From Bryopsis sp. KO-2023 (Eukaryota; Chlorophyta; Ulvophyceae; Bryopsidales; Bryopsidaceae): 64,000 bases of DNA. The stretch covers positions 2,294,001 to 2,358,000 of the forward strand of contig BSYQ01000013.1 of the NCBI GenBank assembly GCA_030272585.1. Direction: 5' to 3'. The position numbers and the translations under genes are program-made. Every line of letters starts with the position of its first letter. The first letter of the stretch is position 1. Below the pieces are notes generated by a model, which ran no database searches, was not told the origin of the DNA, and saw nothing but the letters and a program-made list of their open reading frames with translations. This document shows, piece by piece, positions 11,668 through 22,459 of the stretch.

Positions 11668-14170
11668 TGTGGTTGAAGCACGTGCTCTGAACTTCAGAAA
11701 CTTGGAAAACGGTGAAAGACGAACTGATTGTGGCGACCGCTGGCGTGGGTGTCGAAAGGCAAGGCGTGTGGAACACTGATGATGTTCTACCAACAGACAG
11801 CCATGTCGACCCGTCATTTTCCTTTTCCTGGCGGGGGTGCAATCGTCTGTCTCGCCCACAAGAGCAGCCAAGCGGTATGCATTCACCGATTAAGCAAGAA
11901 GGAAATTGGAACTTCACTTCGAATTCGTCCTCTTGTCTATATTTTTGAAGAAGTTTCTTTGGAGTATCAAAGGGCACATCAGTTTGCATGGATGGTGGTT
12001 GGTGACTGAGCTTGGTGCAATCAGGGGTGGAAAGACTGTTTGGTTGGTCATCTTTTTGCACCACAATTACGACAGTTCTCTCTAAATATTTCCCTGGATG
12101 TGGTACTTTACTGTGGTATATTATTATTGGCAACACTTTCTGGTGGAAACATAGTTCAACAAGTATGGGTGGCACAAGTGTGAATCTAATTCCATCAAAC
12201 GAAAGCTTGACCAAAGACGGTCAGTGGTATGCACAACAAAAAAATACTGTTCGAACAAACAAAGAATTTTTGTAAGGTATGTTTGACCAGTGGGACAAAG
12301 CAACCATAAGACCAGGAACAGGCAAAGTTGCCAACAGTCAAGAGAATAGTTTCATTATTTTTACAACAAAATCCAATCCCACCAACAGAACCCTGATGGC
12401 GAGAGACACGAGGCAGGAATTTGCGAAGAATCCTGTAAAACCCATATTTGCAAGAGGGTCCATTGATTAAATGAATGAATGACCAAAGTACATCTGTTTA
12501 CATTTTCTCCCCCTCGGAAACTTAACCAACTCTTCCTATATTTGAAAGCCAGTTCCTACTACTGCAATCTTTTTTTTTTGTGTTTCTTTTTGATAAATAC
12601 CTTCACGATCGGACCAAAAACTTGAACAATTTGAACATCTTTCTTTTTTTTCTGTTATATTAGCCCGAACAAGAACTATTTCGTCCCAAGTCATTTTGTC
12701 TGGCCGCTTACTCCGCAGAGACCCACATATAACTAGTGTCGACCCATTCCAACCATTTTTGATTTTGAATCCAGACATTCCACCATCGCGCAACAAAAAA
12801 GATCTCCTCACCGACACCACCCCCTCAACAGTTGAGCAAAAGAGAGAGGAAAAATCGACCAGGAAAAAAATTCTACAGTGCGCGGATTTCCTTTTTCGAC
12901 GAAAAAATCATTTCGAATTTCATTTTGGAAAACTATTAAATCCCCAAAACATTGGACATGGTCCCAAAAAAAGAGCCTCGAAGAGACTGAGAGCTCTTGA
13001 ATCACCACGCCAAAGCGACTATTGTCCGCTTTTCATACTCAAAAAGACAATCAACTCGACACCTATTGGTGCCATCCCATCCCCATCCCCAATTCTTTTT
13101 TTTTTCCAGATTGACCCCCAAAAATACAAACTATGTTTTGTTTGTTGAACAAATATATCTGCCTCCCCAAACCCCCAAATTTCCCAGCCCCCCTTCTCTT
13201 TTTTGATTGAAAAATACTTATATAGTATATATATAAAAGTTTGAATGTCACCCCGGGGGGAGGACCGAATCTCGGATAAGCCCTGCACAAGCAAAACCCA
13301 AATTGCTGAATATTACTGGGCGGGCCCACAAAAACTCCAAAATATTTGAAGTCCTCTGCTCAGTGCACAGGAAGACATGCACCAAGGCATTTGACACAAA
13401 CTCCACGCCCGAGTCTAATAACATCGAACCACGAGAGCGCTGTCTTTTCGTTTATTCAGGCGCGCCCACCACCAGCTCCCCAATCGTAAAAATTCATCGG
13501 GAAAGAGCCCGGGGGCAATGCGCCACAGCAAAAACCCCTTCTTTTCAACCCAACCCAACCCAACCCTCCCCCCCCCCCCGAATTCCCCTCTTTTTCTCTG
13601 AAAACTACAACCTTGGAATCATCTTTTCTCTTGTTCTTCTTCTTTTTTTTTTTCGAGGAGCACACACACACACTTCCTCAGACTCTTTTTCTTTTCCTTA
13701 TTCAAACACACCTATGCATCGCATATATATGAAACTGCATAACTCAAAGTGACCCCCAGAATACATTGTGTGTGCATCCATGCACAGAGAGCCGAAGGGG
13801 GGGAAAAAAAACCAAAAACGGCCATCTGGACCGTTTCCCTTCTCCCCCCAACCCCTCTTGAAAACGCTTCAAACCAACCATTGCTTGAATTTTCCATCAA
13901 AGCCAAAAAAAGAATTTGGCACTTCTCTCTTTTTTTACCTACCATAGATATTCTTTCTTTTTTTTCCTTCTTCTTTTGCCACATAAAAGCTATATATTTT
14001 TTCATACCCATATTTTTTTTTCCTTTGAAAGTTAAAAAAAAAAAAGACCGCATGCATTTTCTTTCTTTCTGCATCCAAACTCTGTCAGTGCCTATCATCA
14101 ATCAGTTTGGCCACAATTCATACTCATCTACAAAACAAATATATGAAACAACAGGAAACTAAGGGAAAAG
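11668..14170. other. Low-complexity intergenic region
   Basis: No firmly supported gene. It would contain the NAMPT promoter (left) and the PPR gene 3' UTR (right). Around 12650-12820 on the minus strand there is a 50-codon stretch with protein-like composition ('SGFKIKNGWNGSTLVICG') but no recognisable family. From 13050 to 14100 the sequence is dominated by poly-C, poly-T, poly-A, (CA)n and pyrimidine tracts, and open frames there are low-complexity artefacts. Confidence 0.5.
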
Positions 14171-15340
14171 TCAGACAGAGGCCAACTGTCTGACATCAAC
14201 TTTCAGACCATGCATCGTAAACCTGGCTCCCAAGCTTTTCGCGAGGGACACTTCTCCACCCTTGAAGCAAGCCCTGACCACAGCAGCAGCGGTTTCCACA
14301 TTCACCTTCCTTTTCAACCTCTCCATTTCGGACAGCACCACCATTACGGAATCCCACTGGCCGTCGTTGGCCAAAGCCCTCAAGGCCGAATTGAACGTGT
14401 GCAAATCGGCCAAGATGCCGTTCTCTTTCATGGCTTCGAGCAACTGCATCGTCATGTCGGCTTGACCACCCGCCTCCAGTGCCCTCATCAAAGCGCGACA
14501 CGTGTGGGCATCCGCAGGCATGCCCTGCATTTGCATCGTCAAGAATAAATCCAAGGCCTCATTCCATGCACCGATGTCCGCGTAGTGGCGGAGCACTTCG
14601 GTGTAAACCCGGGTCGTCGCCGCGAGGCTCTCCTCATGCATTTTATCGAGAATTTCCTCCGCTTTGGCCCAGTTCTTGCTGCGGAGGCAAGCTGCCAGGA
14701 CCGAGAGGTACGTGATCTTATCCGGGACGATGTTGTGCTCCAACATCTCGTCGAAGAGCTTCAGCGCCTGGGCAAAACGCCCGCCTCTCTCGCATGCCGT
14801 GATCACAGCGCTGTACGTGACAAGGTTGGGTCTGCACCCCGGGTCCAAGCACGCAACGGACTTCATTTCCCAGAAGACCTCTAAGCTCCTTTCCCACTTG
14901 CCCGCGTTACTGCAGGCGGATATGATCGCGGAGTAGGTGTACGTGTTTGGCCACAAGCCTCTGAAACCTTTCATCACCTCCAGAATCTCTAGCGCTTTTT
15001 TCCACTCTCGTTGACGACTGCACATGTTGATAAGCGTCGTAAACGCTTGGGCTCTCGGGCGGAAGGTACAAGTCTCAAGGAAATACCGCACCTCCCCTGT
15101 ATCAGCCCTGGCGCATTGAATCGCAGTCTTTAAACTTTCCATGTCCCAGGCGGGGACCAACACGTTAGATCCCTGCCTCATAGCGCCGTCCCAGGCTCCA
15201 TATTGGCCGTAAACGCTCAGCGGCGAGTAAGATCCAGACCCGCCAGACACTGGCGATGCAAAACCGGAGGAGAGCGAGGAAGGACTGCTGCTGTGGTGTT
15301 CGTACAGGGCAGGGTAGGAAGGAACCAGGTTAACCGCCAT
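14171..15340 (-). CDS. P-class pentatricopeptide repeat (PPR) protein, intronless
   Basis: A single 389-codon frame. After a Ser/Gly/Tyr-rich N-terminus of about 70 residues come tandem 35-residue PPR motifs from about residue 95 to 370, for example 'TYSAIISACSNAGKWERSL', 'TYSAVITACERGGRFAQAL', 'TYLSVLAACLRSKNWAKAE', 'VYTEVLRHYADIGAWNEAL' and 'TFNSALRALANDGQWDSVM'. I count about eight. No E/DYW editing domain or SMR domain follows, so it is P-class. Such proteins bind organellar RNA to stabilise, process or translate it; the N-terminus is not a textbook transit peptide, so the compartment is uncertain. Absence of introns contrasts with its split neighbours but is common for PPR genes. The start is the ATG at 15340, with no in-frame upstream ATG before a stop. 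Confidence 0.92.
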   Translation of the reverse strand: MAVNLVPSYPALYEHHSSSPSSLSSGFASPVSGGSGSYSPLSVYGQYGAWDGAMRQGSNVLVPAWDMESLKTAIQCARADTGEVRYFLETCTFRPRAQAFTTLINMCSRQREWKKALEILEVMKGFRGLWPNTYTYSAIISACSNAGKWERSLEVFWEMKSVACLDPGCRPNLVTYSAVITACERGGRFAQALKLFDEMLEHNIVPDKITYLSVLAACLRSKNWAKAEEILDKMHEESLAATTRVYTEVLRHYADIGAWNEALDLFLTMQMQGMPADAHTCRALMRALEAGGQADMTMQLLEAMKENGILADLHTFNSALRALANDGQWDSVMVVLSEMERLKRKVNVETAAAVVRACFKGGEVSLAKSLGARFTMHGLKVDVRQLASV

Positions 15341-15728
15341 TTCTCTGTTCTGAAGCCGCCGTCGCTTTTAAAAAAACCCAAAGAAGTCTGAAATCCTGTG
15401 TCCTATTTTTTTCCGCAAACTTAAACTGATGGCTGGTCAGCGTTGCACACAAAGTACTCGAGATTGGGAAAGCTTTAAGAGGCGTTGAGCGCGGTGTGCA
15501 GGCCTCAGGCACCGCATGACGGACGATGGACGCCACTCTTTGGAGAGGACGGACAGCGATCTCCATTGGAATCAGCGCAACCTCGAACGGGGCGTCACGC
15601 ATGTCTGTCTTAGGGACGGCTTTCCTCCCACACCGCTCAAAGCATCCGCAGTATCACGTCATGCCGGCGACAAACGGCCACAAATGGACGTTGGAGGTCG
15701 CTGGCCGATGCAAACTAAGTGGGGTGAT
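15341..15728. other. PPR gene 5' flank
   Basis: This stretch lies between the PPR start codon and the LTR element. It is relatively CG-rich and open in several frames. A minus-strand frame at 15602-15330 overlaps the PPR start in another phase. No domain is recognised, and it is probably promoter and 5' UTR. Confidence 0.4.
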
Positions 15729-15733
15729 GAGTT
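15729..15733. repeat. Target site duplication, left copy (GAGTT)
   Basis: GAGTT immediately precedes the left LTR and is repeated exactly at 16893-16897 after the right LTR. Five-base duplications are typical of LTR-retrotransposon integrase. Confidence 0.9.
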
Positions 15734-15941
15734 TGTTGAATGGTGTTCCTTGGTTGAGACTCAGTCGGGGACAGTTCGACCCGACTTCTTACGAAAGTCT
15801 AGGAAACACGCATTGAACCAATCGTTTTTACACGAAGAGTTATCCAAAGTATCACGGTCTTTCCTTATATGTTCCCCTAGTTTCTGTCAGGTAGGCGAAA
15901 CGCCATATGCGATCCACTAATTCGATCGCGTACAATCAACA
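15734..15941 (-). repeat. LTR copy (left; 3' LTR in the preferred orientation)
   Basis: A 208-bp repeat with 5'-TG...CA-3' ends, identical base for base to 16685-16892 by eye. A 60-residue open frame appears in both copies simply because the DNA is duplicated. Confidence 0.95.
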
Positions 15942-16684
15942 TGGGCCCACCCACCTGGAACTGTAGAACTCCGAAAGAAAAAAAACCTGAAAGCCCCGAA
16001 AGGAAAAAAATAATCGAAATCCAAAAAACCTCCCAACGCTCACGGTTCCCACGTGATAACTTCAGAAAAAACCAAAAAGGTCGCAAAACACAATGATGGA
16101 CCATTCCAAAAACAAGGACCCCATAAATCCATGCATGGAAAAAATAAGCCCACATTGTACCGCATCATAATTTCACTCCACTCTCGACCCCAAACCTGAC
16201 TTCTTTGTCCTGCGTCGCTCAGGCCACGACTACTTTGATACGTCGATTCCAGGTCGTCAAAAAAAACATCTCTGTCGGTCAGTTTTCAAACTCCCAACGC
16301 CCACCCGCCCAGTCGCATCACTCTTGACGTCCCATGCTCTTCTCTGGCGGGGACTGTGATATTTGGTCGACTCTTGGTGTCAGGTGTCGTTTCAGTGGTA
16401 GAAAACTGCCGATGTGACGCGCGCGCGCTCACGTCCATTGTTACTCCAGGTCTTACTGCTTCCGTCCTCAGCCGAGCGACTCTCGTCTCGTCAAATTGAA
16501 CGAGGGACTCCCATACGTCCCATCAAATATCGTTCAAAAGCAAACGACGTGACACTCGCATAGCGCACCGAACTTCAAGCGCAAAGGCTCGACTTGGACT
16601 CGGTCCTGGGGTTGTTGTCGACATGTTGCTCACGCTCGTCACAGGGACGATCGCCCAGGAAGCGTCACTTCGGCTCCGAAACCA

Positions 16685-16892
16685 TGTTGAATGGTGTTCC
16701 TTGGTTGAGACTCAGTCGGGGACAGTTCGACCCGACTTCTTACGAAAGTCTAGGAAACACGCATTGAACCAATCGTTTTTACACGAAGAGTTATCCAAAG
16801 TATCACGGTCTTTCCTTATATGTTCCCCTAGTTTCTGTCAGGTAGGCGAAACGCCATATGCGATCCACTAATTCGATCGCGTACAATCAACA
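16685..16892 (-). repeat. LTR copy (right; 5' LTR in the preferred orientation)
   Basis: The second identical 208-bp LTR. On the minus strand its distal part should serve as promoter (TATA-like ATATAAGG about 90 bp from its start). Confidence 0.95.
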
Positions 16893-16897
16893 GAGTT
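16893..16897. repeat. Target site duplication, right copy (GAGTT)
   Basis: An exact copy of 15729-15733. Removing the element plus one copy restores a continuous pre-insertion sequence. Confidence 0.9.
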
Positions 16898-17456
16898 ATC
16901 GATGCGATCCTGACCATTGGCACAAACGGGTGTCTGGGGTTACACCTGACTTACGTACTGATCATTTATGGACCACAAATTCTCCGCGGGGTGTTCCTGT
17001 GTCACCCAGCAAGCTAATTCCGACACCCGCAAAGAGTGAGTGATCGATTTTCCTCTCGAGATGCGTTTACTGAGTGTCCCACTTCTGAGGAGGAAAATGG
17101 CCTCTTGGAATCTGTGGCGTGTTACGACGTTTTGGTTTTTCGGTTCGTGTGAGTTGACCTTCCACCCAAGCCACACCGACCCCGCGATCTCATTCTAAGA
17201 GGTCCCCTTGCGGCGGTGGGGACTTGGAGAAGCCAAGCATAACAGCAACAACAATAATTACATATTGCCTGAGGGGCCACTAGCCAAGCATAAACCAGGT
17301 TAGTGAGAGGATCAACTTTTGCACAGTGGGCCGGCACTTGCTGTTAGGTGGCGGCGATTCGAATCCCAAACAAACCATTTTCATTTCTCGGCGGCTCCCT
17401 CCTCTCCTATTCTCCATTTCCCAACACTGTTCAGCAAAGCACTCCTCCGTGAACTG
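16898..17456. other. Flank between LTR element and transporter gene
   Basis: No gene is supported. Several short frames are open on both strands without recognisable motifs. A 'gccaagcata' motif occurs twice (near 17233 and 17283). Confidence 0.4.
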
Positions 17457-18130
17457 TTAATTTGAGTGTGGTGGCAAGAAAATCAATCGAACTTGGCTTA
17501 TTTCAGCAGGAATACTTCTGAATGGTATCTTTAACAATATGATGACTGTGGCCATTATGACAGAGGGAGCAACACCAACCCAAATGACCAATTTGTATAA
17601 ACCAGACTGGTTATTCAGGAATGCGATGATCATGGGCACAAAACAGCCCACAGAATTTCCAACAAAATTCATCCATGCACCCAATACTTTTGTTTTTATT
17701 GGTCGGTGAAAACGAGGAGAAGGGGTGCCCCACACACTCCATTGATGCCCATATCCCCACATATCAAAGCAACAAAACCCTGGAATGGAATCCACTACCA
17801 GCCATGGCAGCAAAAAAAAAACACGGACCCCCAATCAACCTCAAGGAGAAACAGTGAATGGTCCTATCATGGACTCTCTGTGGGGTCCAGCCAAAACACA
17901 CACACAGGAGATGGCCAGGAACAATATCCACACTGATGTCAGGCTGACCAGTATTTTCAGTCTTTTCCCAATAACCAAAAAAAAAAAGATTCCGATCTGA
18001 TTTTTTAGCACCAAAGCCTCAGAATCGCATAGGCATAGGTGCTTCCTATGCTGCCCCCACTTCTTCTCTTTTTTGATTGGTTTCCTTCCAATGGGACAAA
18101 ATGGGTGGACTCCAAACTGTGCTGCCAATG
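17457..18130 (-). CDS. Probable major facilitator superfamily transporter, C-terminal exons
   Basis: Hydrophobic exons typical of a polytopic transporter: about 17985-17870 ('KRLKILVSLTSVWILFLAI', then 'CVLAGPHRESMIGPFT'), a following segment near 17780 ('GFVALICGDMGINGV'), and the last exon to 17457 ('LGAWMNFVGNSVGCFVPMI', then 'LVIWVGVAPSVIMATVIIL', ending 'LPPHSN' and a stop). The G-rich 'WMNFVGNSVGCFVP' helix resembles late helices of MFS/SLC proteins. The join between the middle and last exon seems to need a 47-bp intron (gtgggg...aaaag), which is inference. Substrate and subfamily cannot be named. Upstream minus-strand stretches at 18360-18260 ('ENLRVRIIDLMPEKVAEVY') and 18650-18510 ('FEVHFCVDVKWSENIL') could be exons of this or another gene. 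The N-terminus is unresolved. Confidence 0.5.
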
Positions 18131-19092
18131 TTTTACCTGTGAGAATAAATCACTTGATGACTGGAAACAGCTTCTGCGGGCTCACAGTTTTGAATGCTGG
18201 TTGAGAAATCAGACGATTCATACACAGTGAGAAACCAAGCAAGACACCAAATCAATTTGCTCACCATCAATCTCAACTGAATAGACTTCCGCAACTTTCT
18301 CCGGCATCAAATCAATAATTCTGACTCTCAGGTTTTCCTTTGTACATTTAAAAATAGCAGCAAAAAAATGCCACCTGTAATCAGATACACTGTCCTCCCC
18401 ATTTCCCACCAGAATTTTCAAGATCCCCACAGCACAAAAACCCATGTTTTATAAAAAAAGAAAAAATGTGTCGAGGAGTTTGATGAAAGGGTCCTGAAAG
18501 CTTTTTTTTTTTTTTTCCACGAAACCCACTGGTCATCCAATTCCCGCAGGATATTTTCAGACCATTTGACATCAACACAAAAATGAACTTCAAAATCCAG
18601 AAATCGGGGCCCTGATAAACCCACATTGCACCCACGGTTTGACATACCCTATTTTGCTCCATATTTTCTTCCCTTTCATCCATTCACAACCCTAATACAG
18701 GCTTGAACCTTGCTCTTAATTCCCACCATTTCACACACAACCCCCCCCCCCCACACACACACACAAATATATACAAAAGTAAAAAAAACCCCTGTTGATT
18801 TTCCAGCACCAGCATAACCGAACGGTTCTCAAAAACGCAGCACCCTTGCCCCCTTTTCCCCTCTCCCCCAACTAGGAATTCTCCTCTCTTGTTGTGATTT
18901 CATTCTTTTTTTTGCAAAACGATTATCTCTTCTGCGCGAACTACACCACGTCAACGCACAGCTTTTGTGCCAAAAGGATCACTGACGCTGATCGCATGAG
19001 CAACAAGCATTCATCCAAAAGCGACGACCTTCGCGATGCTGTTCAGCCTGTCCGAGAGACGTCAATCGATCCTCACAAGCAGCAAACCGCCT

Positions 19093-19434
19093 TCATTTGC
19101 TTTCCACCTCCGGCAGGGGCTGGAAAAGATACGTCGTGACCCGCCTCGAGCCCGTCTGTTTGAGTCGCCCACTCATGGTACGATACTGCGAGGTGTTCTG
19201 TCGCAGATTGGCACCCTCTGACACTGCCCGAGGGGGAAGCTCCTCGGAGGGCCTCTTCTTGAACGTGATCGTAGGGTTCAGGGAGTTTTTGAATCTACGC
19301 ACAGCTTGCAGGACGTACGCTATGACGCGAAAACGGGATGCGTGCTCGCCATCCAATCCGGGATTCTCTTCGGTCGTGCTGTTGTTGTCCGAAACGTCCG
19401 TACTCTTCTCCATTTCGTAAAGCGCGTTCTTCAT
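19093..19434 (-). CDS. Hypothetical protein or first exon, function unknown
   Basis: A 113-codon minus-strand frame beginning 'MKNALYEMEKSTDVSDNN' and containing 'RFRVIAYVLQAVRRFKNSL' and 'FKKRPSEELPPRAVSEGAN'. Composition is coding-like, with balanced charges and third-position G/C similar to neighbouring exons. It might be the first exon of the transporter gene downstream, with a donor at 'CCGGAG|gtggaa' near 19108, or a stand-alone gene. No family is recognised. A plus-strand frame overlaps at 19097-19420, so strand assignment is uncertain. Confidence 0.3.
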   Translation of the reverse strand: MKNALYEMEKSTDVSDNNSTTEENPGLDGEHASRFRVIAYVLQAVRRFKNSLNPTITFKKRPSEELPPRAVSEGANLRQNTSQYRTMSGRLKQTGSRRVTTYLFQPLPEVESK

Positions 19435-20047
19435 CTCAAGTGTTTGGGAGTATCTGGAACCTCAAAGAAAGTGGAGCCTTCTTTCGACTGGTTCGAGAAA
19501 GAAAGATTGACACCCCCTTTAGGAATGCACGCGTGTTTGACACATATCACACTTGATCGCAGTCACAGAAATTCCTACAGTTCTGTACGAATTACAGGAC
19601 AGGTATCGGACCATGAAACGACCCCCAAACTGGATTCCATTTCTACATTTCCCGTGTTTTTGTCGGTGTGCTGCGAGAAAGCAAACATCGATTCTTTGCA
19701 CAACTCAGAATAGACTTTGGTTTGGTTTGGTTTGGGTTTGGACACCAACACAATTCCTGCTCAGGTCAAAAAAAGGTTGGATCAAGCAAAAACAAACCTC
19801 CATGGTTCCAAACCCCCAGGGCGTTACACATCCTGTCAGCCATGACCAGTCACATCCCAGCGTACCGGTCGAAAAAATGGTCCCCCTACTCTTGTAGAAC
19901 AGGTGATGTCCGAACCACCCACAACCCACCACAAAACATCAAACCGCCCTTCTAATCCCAATCACCCCCCCCCCCTCCCAGGGTGCTGGTGGGGTTTCCC
20001 CCAGCTTCTGCTGGAATCCCTTTACACAAAAACAAAAAAAAACCTTT

Positions 20048-22376
20048 CTAGAAAATCACATCAGGAACGTTAGTGTGAAACCGTGGACAAACAACAGTGA
20101 AGTCATTCTCGGTGTTTCCCCCAGGTTCTTGAGAATGACTAATGGGCGAGTCGCAGCCACTGATATCTGTGAAAATGAAGGATCCTTCCATGTAGCCCCG
20201 CTTGTTTGCCTGTCGACTGCAACTCTGGTACCGAAACACACCCTCCCCGCTGACTAGATCCGGATATTTGCCGACCACAGCAGCCCCATTGACTGTCGAA
20301 AACTCTTTTCCGCTGCCATCCAGAACTGACCAATGCCTTGACCTGAGTTTCACTCGGTCCAAAGCTCTGGACCACAAACCGAAAAGTTCTTGTTTTCAAA
20401 AAAAAAAATCGAAAACTGGAGAGCAGCAAGACAAGGCACCCTCTGCCCCAACATTCACCTCCCACATATTTTTTTAAAAGTGTTTTTTTGTGCATCTAAT
20501 GTTGATTATCGGCCACCACATCAAATTTCGGTTTTGTTCACTTTTTCCAAATGGACTTTACCAAAAAATATCACCTGAAACTTTTTGAAAAAAATGAGAG
20601 GAATGGCGTAGTATTTTTTTTTTTTTCGAAACTCACTCGTCGGTTCCTTCCTGATCTTGTTGCAACAAAGAAAACTCCACAGAGTAGGCAAGTGTGAAAG
20701 TCGCATTGCCTGTTGTCGACACCATGCTCAACTCTGGAGCAAACAGACTCGACGTCCGCACCTTCAACAACCACCAGACAAGAATTCCAGCCCCCCCAAA
20801 CTCCACCCATATGCAAAAAATACAAAAACACACCAAACAGAACCACCATTGACAAAAAGCCCGAAAACACCGGGTACTCAAGCAAATCAACACAACACCA
20901 TCGATCAGCGGCCCCTCCATCTCAAATTGTGACATAAGCACAAACCTGCACGCCCCTGGTCACAGCAGTGGCGAGTCCTGGCTCCGTTACGGGGAATAGA
21001 CATATTCCTCGACTGGGGTCCATCTGCTGCGCAGTGGTGTCTTCCCCATCGTCCAACAGAGCTGTCATTTGGTAGGTCCCATCCTGGAGCCGGTCAGCAT
21101 AAACCTCCATCCACCGCAGAATTCCGTCAAGCACACCTTAACAACACACCATCAAAACACGGGACCATAAAAAGCTGACACTCAGCTAGGAAATTGACAA
21201 TAATGCAACAGCTTCCACGGTTGCATTTCACTTGGCTGTCGAATTGTTTGATAAGTGGTCATTACAGGACATATCGATTCCCTTCTCGTAAAATCATGGA
21301 ACTAGCCAGTCAGACACCAAGAATGTGGTCAGAATGAATACCTGAGGCTCTCTGCTCAGGGATTGCCCTCATAAAGTGAATTCTGTCGACCGTCCAGGCA
21401 TGAACGGAGGCATCTCGAGTGTCGAGAAAGAAAGCCTTGTTGAAAACATAGGAAGCCGCAAACAGAACGTAATGGTGTTCATCTGGGTCGCGTTTCTGCA
21501 AAAAAAAAACATGAAAAAGGATTTCAGTGAACTCGAATTTTCCTCTGTAGAGGTGTGAGCCCATCTCCCTCATTTGCACAGTGGGCAGGACACATTTTTT
21601 TTTTTTTTTTACAGTCCTGGTGTGAATCTTATTCACCAAGTAGGAATGAAAATAAAAATTGGCAGTATACTATGTGCTCGCAAAATAAGAAAAAAAAAAA
21701 AAATACATAAATAAGAAAAATAAATAAATGAATAAATAAATAAATAAATATACGGTTTATCAGGAGCTCCTGCACTTAATCTCAGAGTGGATTGCAACGA
21801 GCTGGCGCGCTCAGTGGCGTAATACGGCGAAAGGACGATTGCTTTGGCAGCTGCGCGATGCCCCTTACGTGGATCGTGATAACTCGTGGCGATGGAATTA
21901 CACGAGACAACAATTAGCACGTGCAGCCCAGGTCGCAACGGGCCATGGAAACTTCCCAGTGTACAACAACAGGGTTTGGGGTGAGGACCCGGACTGTTGG
22001 TTTTGTGCGCATCGGGACCGAGTGGTGTTGGGATCTAGGAACCATTTACTATGGGATTGTCCGGGGCTCGAGGATTGCAGGCGGGATAGTATCGCGGTGG
22101 TTCAACTTTTTTCATCGGAACCCCTGATTTGGCAGGAGGGGATGTTTGCTTCGGAAATTGGGTTACGGGTACTAGTGGAATTTTGTATTCGTATGTACAA
22201 TTTACGCGCTGAATCGGAAGAAGGGTGATTTTTTATTTTAGCAGGTTGTTTTTGGGAGTAAATTCGGGCCAGGGGTAGTACAGACAATTATTATTAGAGT
22301 GGAGGGCCCATATCACTCATTTGTATAGTGGACGGGCTACATGGGGCGGTTTGCCTCGATGTAACACATTTGGAAA

Positions 22377-22459
<83 letters not shown>

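Larger units (their letters stand above)
15734..16892 (-). mobile_element. Non-autonomous TRIM-like LTR retrotransposon, intact
   Basis: An 1159-bp element with two identical 208-bp terminal direct repeats (15734-15941 and 16685-16892), a 743-bp internal region and 5-bp target duplications. The LTR ends are the inverted pair TGTTGA...TCAACA. No gag, protease, integrase or reverse transcriptase motif is visible inside, so it must be mobilised in trans. Minus orientation is preferred for three reasons: the internal bases next to the 16685 LTR read TGGTTTCGGAGCC on the minus strand, 11 of 13 matches to the initiator-tRNA-Met primer-binding site of plant elements (TGGTATCAGAGCC); a TATA-like ATATAAGG lies in the minus-strand LTR; and a purine-rich AGGTGGGTGGG lies just upstream of the other LTR. 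Identical LTRs imply a recent insertion. A 33-codon ATG frame at 16624-16523 (minus) is the only start-proximal frame noted. Confidence 0.92.

Noticed and set aside
13300-14160. Open frames of 100-150 codons between NAMPT and the PPR gene
   Set aside because: They are composed of poly-pyrimidine and poly-purine tracts (runs of Phe, Lys, Ser, Pro) with no domain; artefacts of low complexity.
15734-15923. Duplicated open frame 'VEWCSLVETQSG...' as a gene family
   Set aside because: The frame recurs only because it lies in the two identical LTRs; there is no independent evidence of coding.
17340-17370. TTCGAATCC-like tRNA element
   Set aside because: The flanking bases do not pair as a T-stem and no acceptor stem is present.
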